A DNA stretch of 38,593 bases from Methylothermaceae bacterium. GTDB lineage: Bacteria; Pseudomonadota; Gammaproteobacteria; Methylococcales; Methylothermaceae. Location of the stretch: positions 1 through 38,593 of the forward strand of contig JALSIB010000054.1 of NCBI GenBank assembly GCA_026981855.1. Reading direction: 5' to 3'. Below are positions 1 to 7,834 of the stretch, in pieces. Below the pieces are notes generated by a model, which saw nothing but the letters and a program-made list of their open reading frames with translations, was not told the origin of the DNA and made no database searches. The position numbers were made by a program, and so were the translations under genes. Numbering within the stretch: the stretch's first letter is position 1; each line of letters starts with the position of its first letter.

Positions 1-1
1 C

Positions 2-106
2 ATCTTTTACCACTGGTGGCGGCGACACCCCGCTCCTGGCATCACTGACCCTCCCATTGACGACCTTTTCAACGAATCCGGTGGCTTGTTGGCGGGAATC
101 AGGTGA
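2..106 (+). CDS. C-terminal end of an unidentified protein (cut by window edge)
   Basis: An open frame runs from the window edge to a TGA at 104-106 and encodes 34 residues. It begins with an aromatic and basic stretch (IFYHWWRRHPAPG) and continues with an acidic segment (PPIDDLFNESGG). The Trp/Arg cluster could be the cytoplasmic edge of a membrane segment. I do not recognise the family. It does not look like the Met-rich end of Ffh, which often lies upstream of rpsP. The other two forward frames also run some distance before stopping, so the coding call rests only on composition and is weak. Confidence 0.3.
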   Translation: MFYHWWRRHPAPGITDPPIDDLFNESGGLLAGIR

Positions 107-139
107 AAAAATGGGGAGACGCCAGGCAATAGATTCGAG

Positions 140-167
140 TTAACATTCCGGGAAAAATCGGTAAAAT
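140..167 (+). promoter_or_regulatory. Putative sigma-70 promoter of the rpsP operon
   Basis: TTAACA at 140-145 (5 of 6 to the -35 consensus) is followed by a 16-bp spacer and TAAAAT at 162-167 (5 of 6 to the -10 consensus). It lies about 65 nt before the rpsP ATG, in an AT-rich patch within GC-rich DNA. The remaining leader (168-231) includes a purine-rich GAGAG before the start. Predicted from sequence only. Confidence 0.5.
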
Positions 168-231
168 ATATCGATTAACCTGGAAAGATATTCGATTGGC
201 AACCAATCAATAACAGAGAGACTGATTTTTT

Positions 232-516
232 ATGGTTACGATTCGTCTGACGCGCGGTGGCGCAAAGAAACGCCCATTTTATCATGTGGTCGTGGCGGAC
301 TCGCGCGCCAAGCGCGATGGCCGTCATATCGAGCGGCTCGGCTATTTCAACCCATTGATCGAGGCGGGCGACGACCGTCTGCGCCTGGACATGGAACGGG
401 TGGAGTACTGGGTGGGACACGGTGCCCGCATGACCGACCGGGTGAAGAGCCTGCTTCGGGAATGGCGCAAGATGCAGGCTTCCCAGCCGGAAAAGGAAGC
501 CGAAGCGCAGGGGTGA
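232..516 (+). CDS. rpsP: 30S ribosomal protein bS16
   Basis: Encodes 94 residues, slightly longer than the 82 of E. coli S16. The N-terminus has the family pattern [20 protein letters not shown] followed by VADSR and the [12 protein letters not shown] segment. bS16 binds 16S rRNA early in 30S assembly. The C-terminal tail is Glu/Lys-rich, as is common in longer S16 proteins. It is the first gene of the conserved rpsP-rimM-trmD-rplS operon, with a 14-nt gap to rimM. The ATG at 232 is the only sensible start and has GAGAG upstream. Confidence 0.97.
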   Translation: MVTIRLTRGGAKKRPFYHVVVADSRAKRDGRHIERLGYFNPLIEAGDDRLRLDMERVEYWVGHGARMTDRVKSLLREWRKMQASQPEKEAEAQG

Positions 517-530
517 TTCCCTGAGAACAG

Positions 531-1037
531 GTGCCGCAGCGTATCGAGATCGGTGAAATCTCCGGCGTGCATGGGGTGAGGGGGTGGGTGAAAATCTACT
601 CCTACACCCAGCCGCGGGAGAACGTCCTTCGCTATTCCCCCTGGCGGATCCGCCATCGTGGGGAAGAGCACGTCATGAAGGTGATGGAGGGACGGCGTCA
701 AGGGAAGACCGTGGTGGCGCGGCTGCAGGGCATCGAAACGCGGGAGCAGGCGGAGGCCTTGCGGGGCGCCCGGATCGGCATCGAGCGCTCCCAGTTGCTT
801 CCCCTGGCGGAAGGGGAATATTACTGGGCCGATCTGATCGGTCTGGAGGTCATCGATAGCGGGGGCAGAAACCTTGGAAAGGTGACCAACCTGATGGAAA
901 CCGGCGCCAACGACGTTTTGATCGTGCGTGGGCAGGATGGCAGGGAGATCCTGATTCCCTGGATTCGGCAGCGGGTGATTCAGGAAGTGGATCTGGCGGC
1001 GGGGGTGATCCGGGTGGATTGGGATCCGGATTATTGA
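531..1037 (+). CDS. rimM: Ribosome maturation factor RimM
   Basis: Encodes 168 residues from a GTG start. RimM binds ribosomal protein uS19 and assists maturation of the 3' domain of 16S rRNA. The N-terminal RimM domain shows [16 protein letters not shown] and a PRENVLRY segment. The C-terminal PRC-barrel domain shows [13 protein letters not shown] and later NDVLIV with the IPWI motif. The gene sits between rpsP and trmD, and its TGA overlaps the trmD ATG (TGATG), so the two are translationally coupled. The GTG start lacks a strong ribosome binding site but gives the normal family length. Confidence 0.96.
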   Translation: MPQRIEIGEISGVHGVRGWVKIYSYTQPRENVLRYSPWRIRHRGEEHVMKVMEGRRQGKTVVARLQGIETREQAEALRGARIGIERSQLLPLAEGEYYWADLIGLEVIDSGGRNLGKVTNLMETGANDVLIVRGQDGREILIPWIRQRVIQEVDLAAGVIRVDWDPDY

Positions 1038-1798
1038 TGCGGTTCGACGTCATCACCCTGTTTCCCGAGATGATCGATCACGCCAGCCGTTTTGGTGTCA
1101 CCGGGCGGGCGCTGGAAAAGGGTCTGGCCGAACTGGAACTATGGAACCCCAGGGACTACACCCACGACCGTCATCGTACCGTGGACGACCGGCCCTACGG
1201 CGGCGGCCCGGGAATGGTCATGAAGGTGCAGCCGCTGCGGGACGCCATCCGGGACGCCAGGGAGTCGGACCCACGGCCGGCGGTGGTGATCTGCCTTTCC
1301 CCCCAGGGGCGCAGGCTCGATCAGGCGGCGGTGACCCGGCTGGCGGACCGGCGGCGGTTGATTCTGGTGGCCGGCCGCTACGAAGGCATCGACGAGCGCC
1401 TGGTGGATGCCGAGGTGGACGAGGAATGGTCCATCGGCGACTACGTCTTGTCGGGCGGAGAGCTGGCGGCGCTGGTGGTGATCGATGCCGTGACCCGGCT
1501 GTTGCCGGGGGTGCTGCATCACCGGGAGTCGGCGCGCCGCGATTCGCATGTGGACGGGTTGCTGGATCACCCCCACTATACCCGTCCGGAAGAAGTGGAT
1601 GGCAGAAGGGTGCCGCCGGTATTGCTCGGTGGCGACCATCGGGCCATCGAGCGCTGGCGGCTGAAACAGGCCCTCGGCAGAACCTGGCTCAGGCGGCCGG
1701 ACTTGCTGGCCGGCCGCAGGCTGACGGAAACGCAGCGGGCGTTGCTGGAAGAATTCAAAACTGAGATGAAAAGCGAAGGGGACACGAAAGATGGCTAA
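1037..1798 (+). CDS. trmD: tRNA (guanine37-N1)-methyltransferase TrmD
   Basis: Encodes 253 residues. The enzyme transfers a methyl group from SAM to N1 of G37 in tRNAs, which prevents +1 frameshifting. It is a trefoil-knot (SPOUT) protein. Visible signatures are [11 protein letters not shown] (50-60), LSPQG (87-91), AGRYEGIDE (112-120) and [11 protein letters not shown] (132-142). Arg154 and Asp169, the positions of the catalytic residues in characterised TrmD, are both present. I chose ATG 1037 because it overlaps the rimM stop and gives [10 protein letters not shown], the usual N-terminus; an in-frame TTG at 1019 lies inside rimM. The 3' end overlaps rplS by 8 bp. Confidence 0.97.
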   Translation: MRFDVITLFPEMIDHASRFGVTGRALEKGLAELELWNPRDYTHDRHRTVDDRPYGGGPGMVMKVQPLRDAIRDARESDPRPAVVICLSPQGRRLDQAAVTRLADRRRLILVAGRYEGIDERLVDAEVDEEWSIGDYVLSGGELAALVVIDAVTRLLPGVLHHRESARRDSHVDGLLDHPHYTRPEEVDGRRVPPVLLGGDHRAIERWRLKQALGRTWLRRPDLLAGRRLTETQRALLEEFKTEMKSEGDTKDG

Positions 1799-2144
1799 TA
1801 TCATAGAGCAGATCGAACAGGAACAGATGGCCAAGCTGGCCAAGCAGGTGCCGGAATTCAATCCCGGCGACACGGTGGTGGTGCAAGTGAAGGTGAAAGA
1901 GGGCAACCGCGAGCGTTTGCAGGCCTTCGAAGGGGTGGTGATCGCAAAACGCAACCGCGGGCTCAATTCCTCCTTCACGGTGCGCAAGGTTTCCCATGGA
2001 GAGGGGGTGGAAAGGGTGTTCCCGCTTCACAGTCCCCTGGTGCAGGAGATCAGCGTCAAGCGCCGGGGCAAGGTTCGGCGGGCCAAACTGTACTATCTGC
2101 GCGAGCGGCGCGGCAAGGCGGCGAGAATCAAGGAGAAAATCTGA
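1791..2144 (+). CDS. rplS: 50S ribosomal protein bL19
   Basis: Encodes 117 residues, the standard length for L19, which lies at the 30S-50S interface. Family patterns are visible: the N-terminal helix [13 protein letters not shown], then [51 protein letters not shown] and the basic end [18 protein letters not shown]. It is the last gene of the ribosomal operon, overlaps trmD, and is followed at once by a hairpin that may end the transcript. Confidence 0.97.
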   Translation: MANIIEQIEQEQMAKLAKQVPEFNPGDTVVVQVKVKEGNRERLQAFEGVVIAKRNRGLNSSFTVRKVSHGEGVERVFPLHSPLVQEISVKRRGKVRRAKLYYLRERRGKAARIKEKI

Positions 2145-2152
2145 TTGGACGG

Positions 2153-2175
2153 CGGGCGCTTCAGGCGCCCGTTTC
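2153..2175 (+). terminator. Likely intrinsic terminator of the rpsP-rplS operon
   Basis: A perfect 7-bp stem, CGGGCGC (2153-2159) with GCGCCCG (2165-2171), encloses the loop TTCAG and is followed by a short T-run (TTTCGTT). It starts 9 nt after the rplS stop. The T tract is short, so some readthrough into the next two genes is possible. Confidence 0.55.
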
Positions 2176-2178
2176 GTT

Positions 2179-2667
2179 GTGGTCGTATGGGATGCCGAAG
2201 CCTCCGGCCCGCCGTTCCGCCAGTGGGTGGACGGGCCACTGGGGTTCTCCCTCGAGGTGTGCGGGAAGGGGGCCGTCATCACGGGTGTGCGCTGGCGCAG
2301 GGAGGCGTGCCCCAGGCTTCCGTCTCCCGGCCCGGCAGCGGACCCGTTCCGATTCTATTTCACCTGTCCCCGTCATGTTTTCCAGTGCCGCCTGGCCCTT
2401 CGCGGAACGCCCTTCTGCAGGCGGGTCTGGCGGGCGCTGCTCGAAATTCCCCCCGGCCGGATCAGAACCTATGGAGAGCTGGCTTCCCTCTTGGGAACCT
2501 CTCCGAGGGCGGTGGCGGCAGCCTGCCGCGCCAACCCTTACCCTGTCGTCGTTCCCTGTCACCGGGTGGTGGCGAAAACCGGCCCGGGAGGCTATTGCGG
2601 CCAGGCCGGGGGCAAGTGGCTGGATCTCAAACGCTGGTTGTTGAAACACGAAGGATGGCATGGTTGA
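2179..2667 (+). CDS. ogt: Methylated-DNA--protein-cysteine methyltransferase family protein
   Basis: From GTG 2179 this encodes 162 residues, close to the 171 of E. coli Ogt. These proteins repair O6-alkylguanine by transferring the alkyl group irreversibly to their own cysteine. The active-site motif PCHRV is intact with Cys127. The DNA-binding half TPFCRRVWRALLEIPPGRI is followed by RTYGELA (Tyr98) and PRAVAAACRANP (Arg110, the arginine-finger position). The end, KRWLLKHEG, is typical of the family. The N-terminal half (DGPLGFSLEV) is divergent. The start is uncertain: no clear Shine-Dalgarno sequence precedes GTG 2179, and GTG 2227 is an alternative. It overlaps xerD by 8 bp, so the two are probably cotranscribed. 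Confidence 0.85.
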   Translation: MVVWDAEASGPPFRQWVDGPLGFSLEVCGKGAVITGVRWRREACPRLPSPGPAADPFRFYFTCPRHVFQCRLALRGTPFCRRVWRALLEIPPGRIRTYGELASLLGTSPRAVAAACRANPYPVVVPCHRVVAKTGPGGYCGQAGGKWLDLKRWLLKHEGWHG

Positions 2668-3559
2668 AACGATCCGCGAGGACGATGCCCACCTGATTCA
2701 ACGGTTCACCGAAACCCTGTGGCTGGAGGAGGGGTTGAGCGAACATACCCTCAAGGCCTACGGCAGCGATCTGAAGCAGTTCGCCCGCTGGTCGGGAAGG
2801 CCGCTGCTGCAGGTGGACAGCGCCGATCTTTCCGCCTATCTCGCCCACCTCGGTCAGCGTGGCGGCAGCGCCCGCAGCAGTGCCAGAATCTTGTCCAGCC
2901 TGCGAAAATTCTATGGATACTTGGTGCGCGAGCGTCTGATCGGTCTCGATCCCAGTTCGGGAATCGAATCCCCCTATCTGGGACGGCCGCTCCCGGACTC
3001 ACTCAGCGAAGCGGAGGTCGAAGCCCTGCTGGAGTCTCCCGATACCTCCCGGGCATTGGGATTGCGGGACCGCAGCATGCTGGAAGTCCTCTACGCGACG
3101 GGCCTGCGCGTTTCGGAACTGGTGGCCCTGCGTTTCGATCAGTGGGATCAACTGCGGGGGTTGGTGAGATTGTTCGGCAAAGGCAACAAGGAACGCCTGG
3201 TCCCTCTGGGCGAGGAAGCGACGATCTGGCTGGACCGTTATCTGGGCGACGCTCGTCCCGTGCTGCTGGGTGTCCGCCGGTCGGAATATTTGTTCGTCAC
3301 CCGCCGGGGAGGACCGATGACCCGGCAGGCATTCTGGCATCTGATCAAACGATACGCCCGCCGGGCGGGTATCTCCAAACCCCTGTCCCCCCATACGCTG
3401 CGTCACGCTTTCGCCACCCACCTGATCAATCACGGGGCGGACCTGCGGGTGGTGCAGATGTTTCTGGGACACAGCAGCCTGTCCACGACCCAGATCTATA
3501 CCCATGTGGCCCAGGAGAGGCTGAAACGCCTGCACGAGACATATCATCCGAGGGGATAG
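2660..3559 (+). CDS. xerD: Site-specific tyrosine recombinase XerD
   Basis: Encodes 299 residues. XerD acts with XerC at dif to resolve chromosome dimers under FtsK control. The N-terminal SAM-like domain (about 10-95) is followed by a catalytic domain with all six residues: Arg150 (YATGLRVSEL), Lys174 (GKGNKERLVPLGEE), His245 and Arg248 (SPHTLRHAFATHL), His271 (LGHSSLSTT) and nucleophile Tyr280 (QIYTHV). The similarity to XerD over XerC is clear from WLEEGLSEHTLKAY near the start and the GADLRVVQM segment. It overlaps the upstream alkyltransferase gene. Confidence 0.95.
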   Translation: MVETIREDDAHLIQRFTETLWLEEGLSEHTLKAYGSDLKQFARWSGRPLLQVDSADLSAYLAHLGQRGGSARSSARILSSLRKFYGYLVRERLIGLDPSSGIESPYLGRPLPDSLSEAEVEALLESPDTSRALGLRDRSMLEVLYATGLRVSELVALRFDQWDQLRGLVRLFGKGNKERLVPLGEEATIWLDRYLGDARPVLLGVRRSEYLFVTRRGGPMTRQAFWHLIKRYARRAGISKPLSPHTLRHAFATHLINHGADLRVVQMFLGHSSLSTTQIYTHVAQERLKRLHETYHPRG

Positions 3560-3649
3560 GAAACGCCGGAGCAAAAGGCGGCGGCGGGCGATGGGGTGCT
3601 TTCTGATCTAATATTGTTGCAAACGACATGACTGCCGGGGGGAAAGGCA

Positions 3650-4714
3650 ATGACCGGGGAAGAGGAAAAAACGGACAAGCGGGTACTGGTCACCGGTGGT
3701 GCTGGTTACATCGGCAGCCACACCTGTGTGGAATTGCTGAATGCGGGTTTCGAGATCGTGGTGGTGGACAATCTGAGCAACAGCAAGATCGAGTCCATCC
3801 GCAGAGTGGAACGGATCACCGGGAAAGACATTCCGTTCTTCGTCGGCGATATCGGCGACAGAGTGGAGATGCGCAAGATCCTGTCACTTTTCCCGGTCGA
3901 AATCGTGGTGCATTTCGCGGGGCTCAAGGCGGTCGGCGAATCGTGCGAAAAACCCTTGCTGTATTATCAGAACAACATCGCCGGTACCTTGAACCTGTGT
4001 GAGGAAATGGGCCGGGCGGGGGTCAGGCGCATGGTCTTCAGTTCATCGGCCACGGTTTACGGCGATCCCCATGTGGTGCCCATCACCGAGGATTTCCCGC
4101 TGCAGGCAACCAACCCCTACGGCCGCAGCAAGCTGTTCATCGAGGAAATCCTGAAGGATCTGGTCAGCGCCGACAGGCTGAAGCAGGCACAGAACCCCTG
4201 GACGGTGACCCTGCTGCGTTATTTCAATCCGGTCGGAGCCCACGAAAGCGGCACCATCGGCGAAGATCCCAATGGCATCCCCAACAACCTGATGCCCTAC
4301 ATCACCCAGGTGGCGGTGGGCAAGCTGGAAAGGCTGCGGATTTTCGGGGGAGACTATCCGACCCGGGACGGCACCGGGGTGCGCGATTACATCCATGTGG
4401 TGGATCTGGCCAAGGCCCACGTCAAGGCGGTGGAAGCGCAGATGAAGCGGGCTCCCGGGCAGGTCTTCACCTACAATCTCGGGACCGGAACCGGCTACAG
4501 CGTGTTGGAAGTGGTCGAAGCTTTCGAGTCCCAATGCGATGTCCATATCCCCTATGAAATCGTGGGCCGGCGCCCCGGCGACGTGGCCGAATGTTACGCC
4601 GACCCGGCGTTGGCCGCGGCGGAGCTGGGCTGGCGGGCCGAAAAGGGAATCGGCGACATGGTCAAAGACGCCTGGCGCTGGCAGTCGCAAAATCCGGAGG
4701 GGTATCCGGATTGA
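3650..4714 (+). CDS. galE: UDP-glucose 4-epimerase
   Basis: Encodes 354 residues of an extended short-chain dehydrogenase that interconverts UDP-glucose and UDP-galactose with bound NAD, supplying galactose for surface polysaccharide. The NAD motif GGAGYIGSH holds the GxxGxxG glycines 16, 19 and 22. The catalytic set is SSSATVYG (about 131-138) plus Tyr157 and Lys161 in NPYGRSK. The C-terminal part ([41 protein letters not shown]) is characteristic of GalE. ATG 3650 has a good ribosome binding site (GGGGGGAAAGG). The gene appears monocistronic and faces the convergent copper-protein operon. Confidence 0.93.
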   Translation: MTGEEEKTDKRVLVTGGAGYIGSHTCVELLNAGFEIVVVDNLSNSKIESIRRVERITGKDIPFFVGDIGDRVEMRKILSLFPVEIVVHFAGLKAVGESCEKPLLYYQNNIAGTLNLCEEMGRAGVRRMVFSSSATVYGDPHVVPITEDFPLQATNPYGRSKLFIEEILKDLVSADRLKQAQNPWTVTLLRYFNPVGAHESGTIGEDPNGIPNNLMPYITQVAVGKLERLRIFGGDYPTRDGTGVRDYIHVVDLAKAHVKAVEAQMKRAPGQVFTYNLGTGTGYSVLEVVEAFESQCDVHIPYEIVGRRPGDVAECYADPALAAAELGWRAEKGIGDMVKDAWRWQSQNPEGYPD

Positions 4715-4796
4715 GAGAGGCGCCTTTCACTCAGACCCAGGCGACGATTCGGCCGCGTCTGGTATGCGCCTTCAGGAAATTCGTGCGGCGCTCTGC

Positions 4797-5435
4797 TCAT
4801 TCGCCCATCGCCTTCAACAGTCGGCGCCCGCCCCACACCAGGACCACTCCCGCAACCAGCGCCAATAGCAGTGACACGATCGAGCCCGCGGTCCAGTCGG
4901 TCGGGTAGCGGTCCGGGCGGACCGCTTTGGTCAGGCCGGGCAGGCTGGCCAGATCCCGGTCGCCGCCGGCCACCTTGATCTGGGCCTTCATGCCGTGTTC
5001 TGTGTGCTGGGCGATGTCGCAGTGAACCAGGTAGGTCTTTTTGTACGGCGGCAGAATGAACGAGGCCGTTTCTTCCCCCGGTCCCGACACCTCGATGGTG
5101 AACATGCCCTGGGGGTAGATCTTTTCCGGCAGGCCGTGGACCATGAACTGGTGACGGATGTCGTCGTCGTTGACGAACCGGACCGTCAGCCGGGTGCAGG
5201 GGGCGACGTCCCAGCTCTGCCGGTCGTAGGCGAAGACCAGTCCGGGGAATTTTTTGGCGTGTTTGCGTCCGGCATGGACGGTGATCTTCTGGTCCCCCGA
5301 GATCCTTTGGCAGCCTTCGGGCAGGGTCATGGGGTTTTCGTTCATCACCATGCTGTCCATGTCCATGCGATGACCGGCGAAGCTCCAGGCCGGCAGGAGC
5401 AGTATCGACAGAAAAACGATGCTTGGAATTTTCAT
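4797..5435 (-). CDS. Membrane-anchored cupredoxin (blue copper) protein
   Basis: Encodes 212 residues. A signal peptide (MKIPSIVFLSILLLPAWSFA) is followed by a Met/His-rich start (GHRMDMDSMVMNENPM), a cupredoxin-like domain and a C-terminal transmembrane helix (about 185-205). Plausible type 1 copper ligands are His95 (DIRHQFMVHG) with Cys139, His144 and Met149 in HCDIAQHTEHGM. The protein probably carries electrons on the periplasmic face of the inner membrane. It starts inside the stop of the multicopper oxidase gene (4-bp overlap), so it is a natural candidate donor or acceptor for that enzyme. It could instead be an accessory copper chaperone. It is not a standard azurin or plastocyanin. 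Confidence 0.82.
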   Translation of the reverse strand: MKIPSIVFLSILLLPAWSFAGHRMDMDSMVMNENPMTLPEGCQRISGDQKITVHAGRKHAKKFPGLVFAYDRQSWDVAPCTRLTVRFVNDDDIRHQFMVHGLPEKIYPQGMFTIEVSGPGEETASFILPPYKKTYLVHCDIAQHTEHGMKAQIKVAGGDRDLASLPGLTKAVRPDRYPTDWTAGSIVSLLLALVAGVVLVWGGRRLLKAMGE

Positions 5436-7084
5436 CGCCCTTTCCTCCCGTCACGCCAAAGTGCCACCAGCAGCCCCAGGGCCAGGCCCAGCAACAGCCC
5501 GGCGATCACCACCCGGATGGTGTTGGGGGGCAGGGGCGCGGCATCGGAAAAAATCGCCCATTCGTCGCTTCGTGCCCATACCGGCACCTGTTTTCGATAG
5601 AACCAACGATTGAAGAAGGGAACCAGATCCATCCCCTGCAATTTCGGGAAACCGTCCTCGCCGAGATATTTCCGGTAGATCACCAGACCGATGTCGCCGC
5701 CCGGTCCGATGCCGTCGGAAGTGACGCTTTTTTCCGCGTGGTCGTGCATCAACCAGGCCCCCTCGCCGAAACTGTGCAAACCGTCGTCGTGGGTGTCGAG
5801 CACCAGAGTCAGCCTTTGCGCCGGTGCCAGTGCCTGCACGTCCCGGGTGACGGGGGATTCCAGGGGCACGCCGTCGGCGGCGATGGCGGTGGTCTTGTGG
5901 CCGTGGAGGTGAAGCCCGAGTGTGTGTGGGTGGCCGTTGGCCACCTGCAGCAACACCTTTTGTTCCGGCTCCACCACGATCAGGGAATCGCGCAGGGTAT
6001 AGGGAAAGGATTCGCCGTTGAGCAGGAAGAAATCCTCGTCCGAGTCGGTGATGTCATACTCGCGGTTCATCGCTCTGGCCACCAGGCGGGGGTCGTTGTG
6101 CGCCTGGATCGGCAGATAGCGTTCCTTGTCCAGGGACTGGAAGTGGAGGTCGTATTCCTGGTCGAAGCGTTGCCGGCTGGCGGCGGAGCGGTGCCTGACC
6201 TTGCCGGCGCCGATGTTGAAGGTCTGGAGCCAGTTGTCGGGGCGGTTCTCTTCCACGATGAACAATCCCTGCAGCCCCATGAGCATGTGTTTGTCGGTCT
6301 GCACATGGCAATGGTAAAGCATCGCGCCCGGCCGGCGGGGGGTGATTTCATAGGTGCGCCGCTCGCCCGGCATCAACATCTTCTCGCTGGTGACGGGGAC
6401 GCCGTCATTGCCCTGGCCATCGGCGCGCAGATAGGGGTGGTCGACGCCGTGGAGGTGGATGGTGTGGGGAAAATAATGGCTGTTTTCCAGCGTCAGGTAG
6501 ATCGTGTCCCCCTGCTCGACCCGGATGGGCGGCGAGGGGGCGCGCAACATGGGGTTGGCGTCCAGATTGACCGCATCCACGGTGGCCATGCCGCGCATCT
6601 TGGGAACGAACACCCACATACCCGGCGTCAGGCCGGGCGCGATGCGGTAACCGGGGATGAGAAAGTCGCCGTCCGGGGTGCTGCCGTTGAGTTCGGCCAC
6701 CTCCAGCTTGATGTGGATGACATCGGGATCCCCGTCGCCGTCACGGTCGTTTTCCTTGACCACCGCGTCCATCGCCAGCCGGGTCTTCATCAAGGTGGGC
6801 ATGGAAACCTTGTCGGTGCCCTTGACCACGCTGGCGACCAGATAGGGGTTGTCGGGCTTGCACTGCGGGTCTTCCTCGATTTCCACCCCTTCGATGCTCT
6901 GGGCCTGGCGCCATTCAGGATGCTCGAATTGACAAAAATCCTCGGTGTCGTCCAGGGAGGGCACCCACTTGACGGTCGAGGGAAGCGACAGGCCCGCCTC
7001 GGTCAAGGGGCCGGGAAAGAAAATCCAGGCCAGAGAGAGGCTGATGGCGATGCCGAGCAAATAGAAAAGACGGGTCAGGGTCAT
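5432..7084 (-). CDS. Membrane-anchored multicopper oxidase, type 1 site only in the first domain
   Basis: Encodes 550 residues with an N-terminal signal anchor (about 4-22) and a C-terminal transmembrane helix (about 522-541), and the catalytic part between them. Four His motifs are visible: HTIHLHG (207-213), YHCHVQTDKHMLMG (257-270), HPHTLGLHLHGHK (385-397) and LMHDHAEK (445-452). Cys259, His266 and a nearby Met can form a type 1 site in the first half. The last motif has Asp448 where laccases have the type 1 Cys, so it can give only type 2/3 ligands. This pattern resembles type C two-domain oxidases such as the blue copper oxidase of Nitrosomonas (recalled). It overlaps fchA upstream and the cupredoxin downstream by 4 bp each. 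Substrate unknown. Confidence 0.85.
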   Translation of the reverse strand: MTLTRLFYLLGIAISLSLAWIFFPGPLTEAGLSLPSTVKWVPSLDDTEDFCQFEHPEWRQAQSIEGVEIEEDPQCKPDNPYLVASVVKGTDKVSMPTLMKTRLAMDAVVKENDRDGDGDPDVIHIKLEVAELNGSTPDGDFLIPGYRIAPGLTPGMWVFVPKMRGMATVDAVNLDANPMLRAPSPPIRVEQGDTIYLTLENSHYFPHTIHLHGVDHPYLRADGQGNDGVPVTSEKMLMPGERRTYEITPRRPGAMLYHCHVQTDKHMLMGLQGLFIVEENRPDNWLQTFNIGAGKVRHRSAASRQRFDQEYDLHFQSLDKERYLPIQAHNDPRLVARAMNREYDITDSDEDFFLLNGESFPYTLRDSLIVVEPEQKVLLQVANGHPHTLGLHLHGHKTTAIAADGVPLESPVTRDVQALAPAQRLTLVLDTHDDGLHSFGEGAWLMHDHAEKSVTSDGIGPGGDIGLVIYRKYLGEDGFPKLQGMDLVPFFNRWFYRKQVPVWARSDEWAIFSDAAPLPPNTIRVVIAGLLLGLALGLLVALWRDGRKGR

Positions 7085-7692
7085 AATTTTTTCAACACCA
7101 GTTGATAGAGGGTTTCCACTTCATGGTCCTTGCCGTTCAGCAGGTCGTCGAGCAGCCGCCGGCGGTCCTCGACGAACGCCCGGTCACGGATGACGTTGAG
7201 GTTCACGATCACGTTGATGGCGCAGCTTTTCAGCGCCGCCTGGGCGGCCAGCACGCCGACGCCGGCATCGGAGATCACATTGACGTTGCCGCTTTCGGCG
7301 GCCGTTCGGCACAACCCGATGACCTCGCCGCACAGCCGGGCGCAGGCCAGCGGCGCATCGGTGGCGGATTTGAGGGCCGTCTGGATTTTGCCGCCGCGCT
7401 CCGGGTCATCTTTCGGCAGGCGATAGGCGGCCATCACCTGATTGAAGGCGGCGATGTCGTCGTCGATGGCGGCGAGCAAACGCTGCCGCAGCGCCTCCGA
7501 TCGTTCGAGCAGTTCACGCATCTGCGGTTCGACTTCCTGGTACCTGGGTTTTCCGATGGTGAGGTTGGCGACCATACTGACCAGGGCCGCGCCCATGCTC
7601 CCCATCACCGCCGCGGCGCTGCCGCCGCCGGGGGTGGGAGAGGCGCTGGCCAGTTGATCCAGGAATTCGGTGAGGGAATGCTGTTGATACAT
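7081..7692 (-). CDS. fchA: Methenyltetrahydrofolate cyclohydrolase FchA
   Basis: Encodes 203 residues of the formiminotransferase-cyclodeaminase-like cyclohydrolase family. FchA interconverts methenyl-H4F and 10-formyl-H4F in methylotrophs and works in series with MtdA. Visible features are the glycine-rich SPTPGGGSAAA (18-28), LVSMVANLTIGKP, the helical mid-part with PLACARLCGEVI, and NVISDAGVGVLAA with LNVIRD near the end. The divergent neighbour is mtdA, which supports the assignment. Its stop overlaps the multicopper oxidase start (ATGA), so it is the promoter-proximal gene of a mixed one-carbon and copper-protein operon. Confidence 0.92.
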   Translation of the reverse strand: MYQQHSLTEFLDQLASASPTPGGGSAAAVMGSMGAALVSMVANLTIGKPRYQEVEPQMRELLERSEALRQRLLAAIDDDIAAFNQVMAAYRLPKDDPERGGKIQTALKSATDAPLACARLCGEVIGLCRTAAESGNVNVISDAGVGVLAAQAALKSCAINVIVNLNVIRDRAFVEDRRRLLDDLLNGKDHEVETLYQLVLKKL

Positions 7693-7834
7693 GTGCGGCC
7701 TGCAAAGGATTGGTGCGAGAAATGACCAACCATTATAATCGAACCCGCCTTTTCGTGGATGCGCTTGATGTTATGTTGCGGGGCAGTGGCGGTGCCGCTG
7801 AAGCCCTTCTCCTTTTCGCTGAAATTTACGGAGC
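7693..7834. promoter_or_regulatory. Divergent fchA-mtdA promoter region
   Basis: This 142-bp gap must hold the promoters for both directions. The palindrome ATTATAAT (7732-7739) contains a perfect TATAAT on each strand. On the plus strand TTGGTG (7710-7715) lies 18 bp upstream of it as a weak -35. I saw no convincing -35 on the minus strand. A shared -10 would tie the two one-carbon genes together. GGAG (7830-7833) precedes mtdA. Confidence 0.4.

Noticed and set aside
2145-2696. A 183-codon frame beginning right after rplS
   Set aside because: It runs over the alkyltransferase gene in another frame and has no family features, whereas the chosen frame has PCHRV and flanking motifs.
5423-7105. 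A 560-residue plus-strand frame opposite the multicopper oxidase
   Set aside because: Composition (Val/Gly/His/Gln-rich) is typical of antisense frames, and the minus strand has clear copper motifs and membrane helices.
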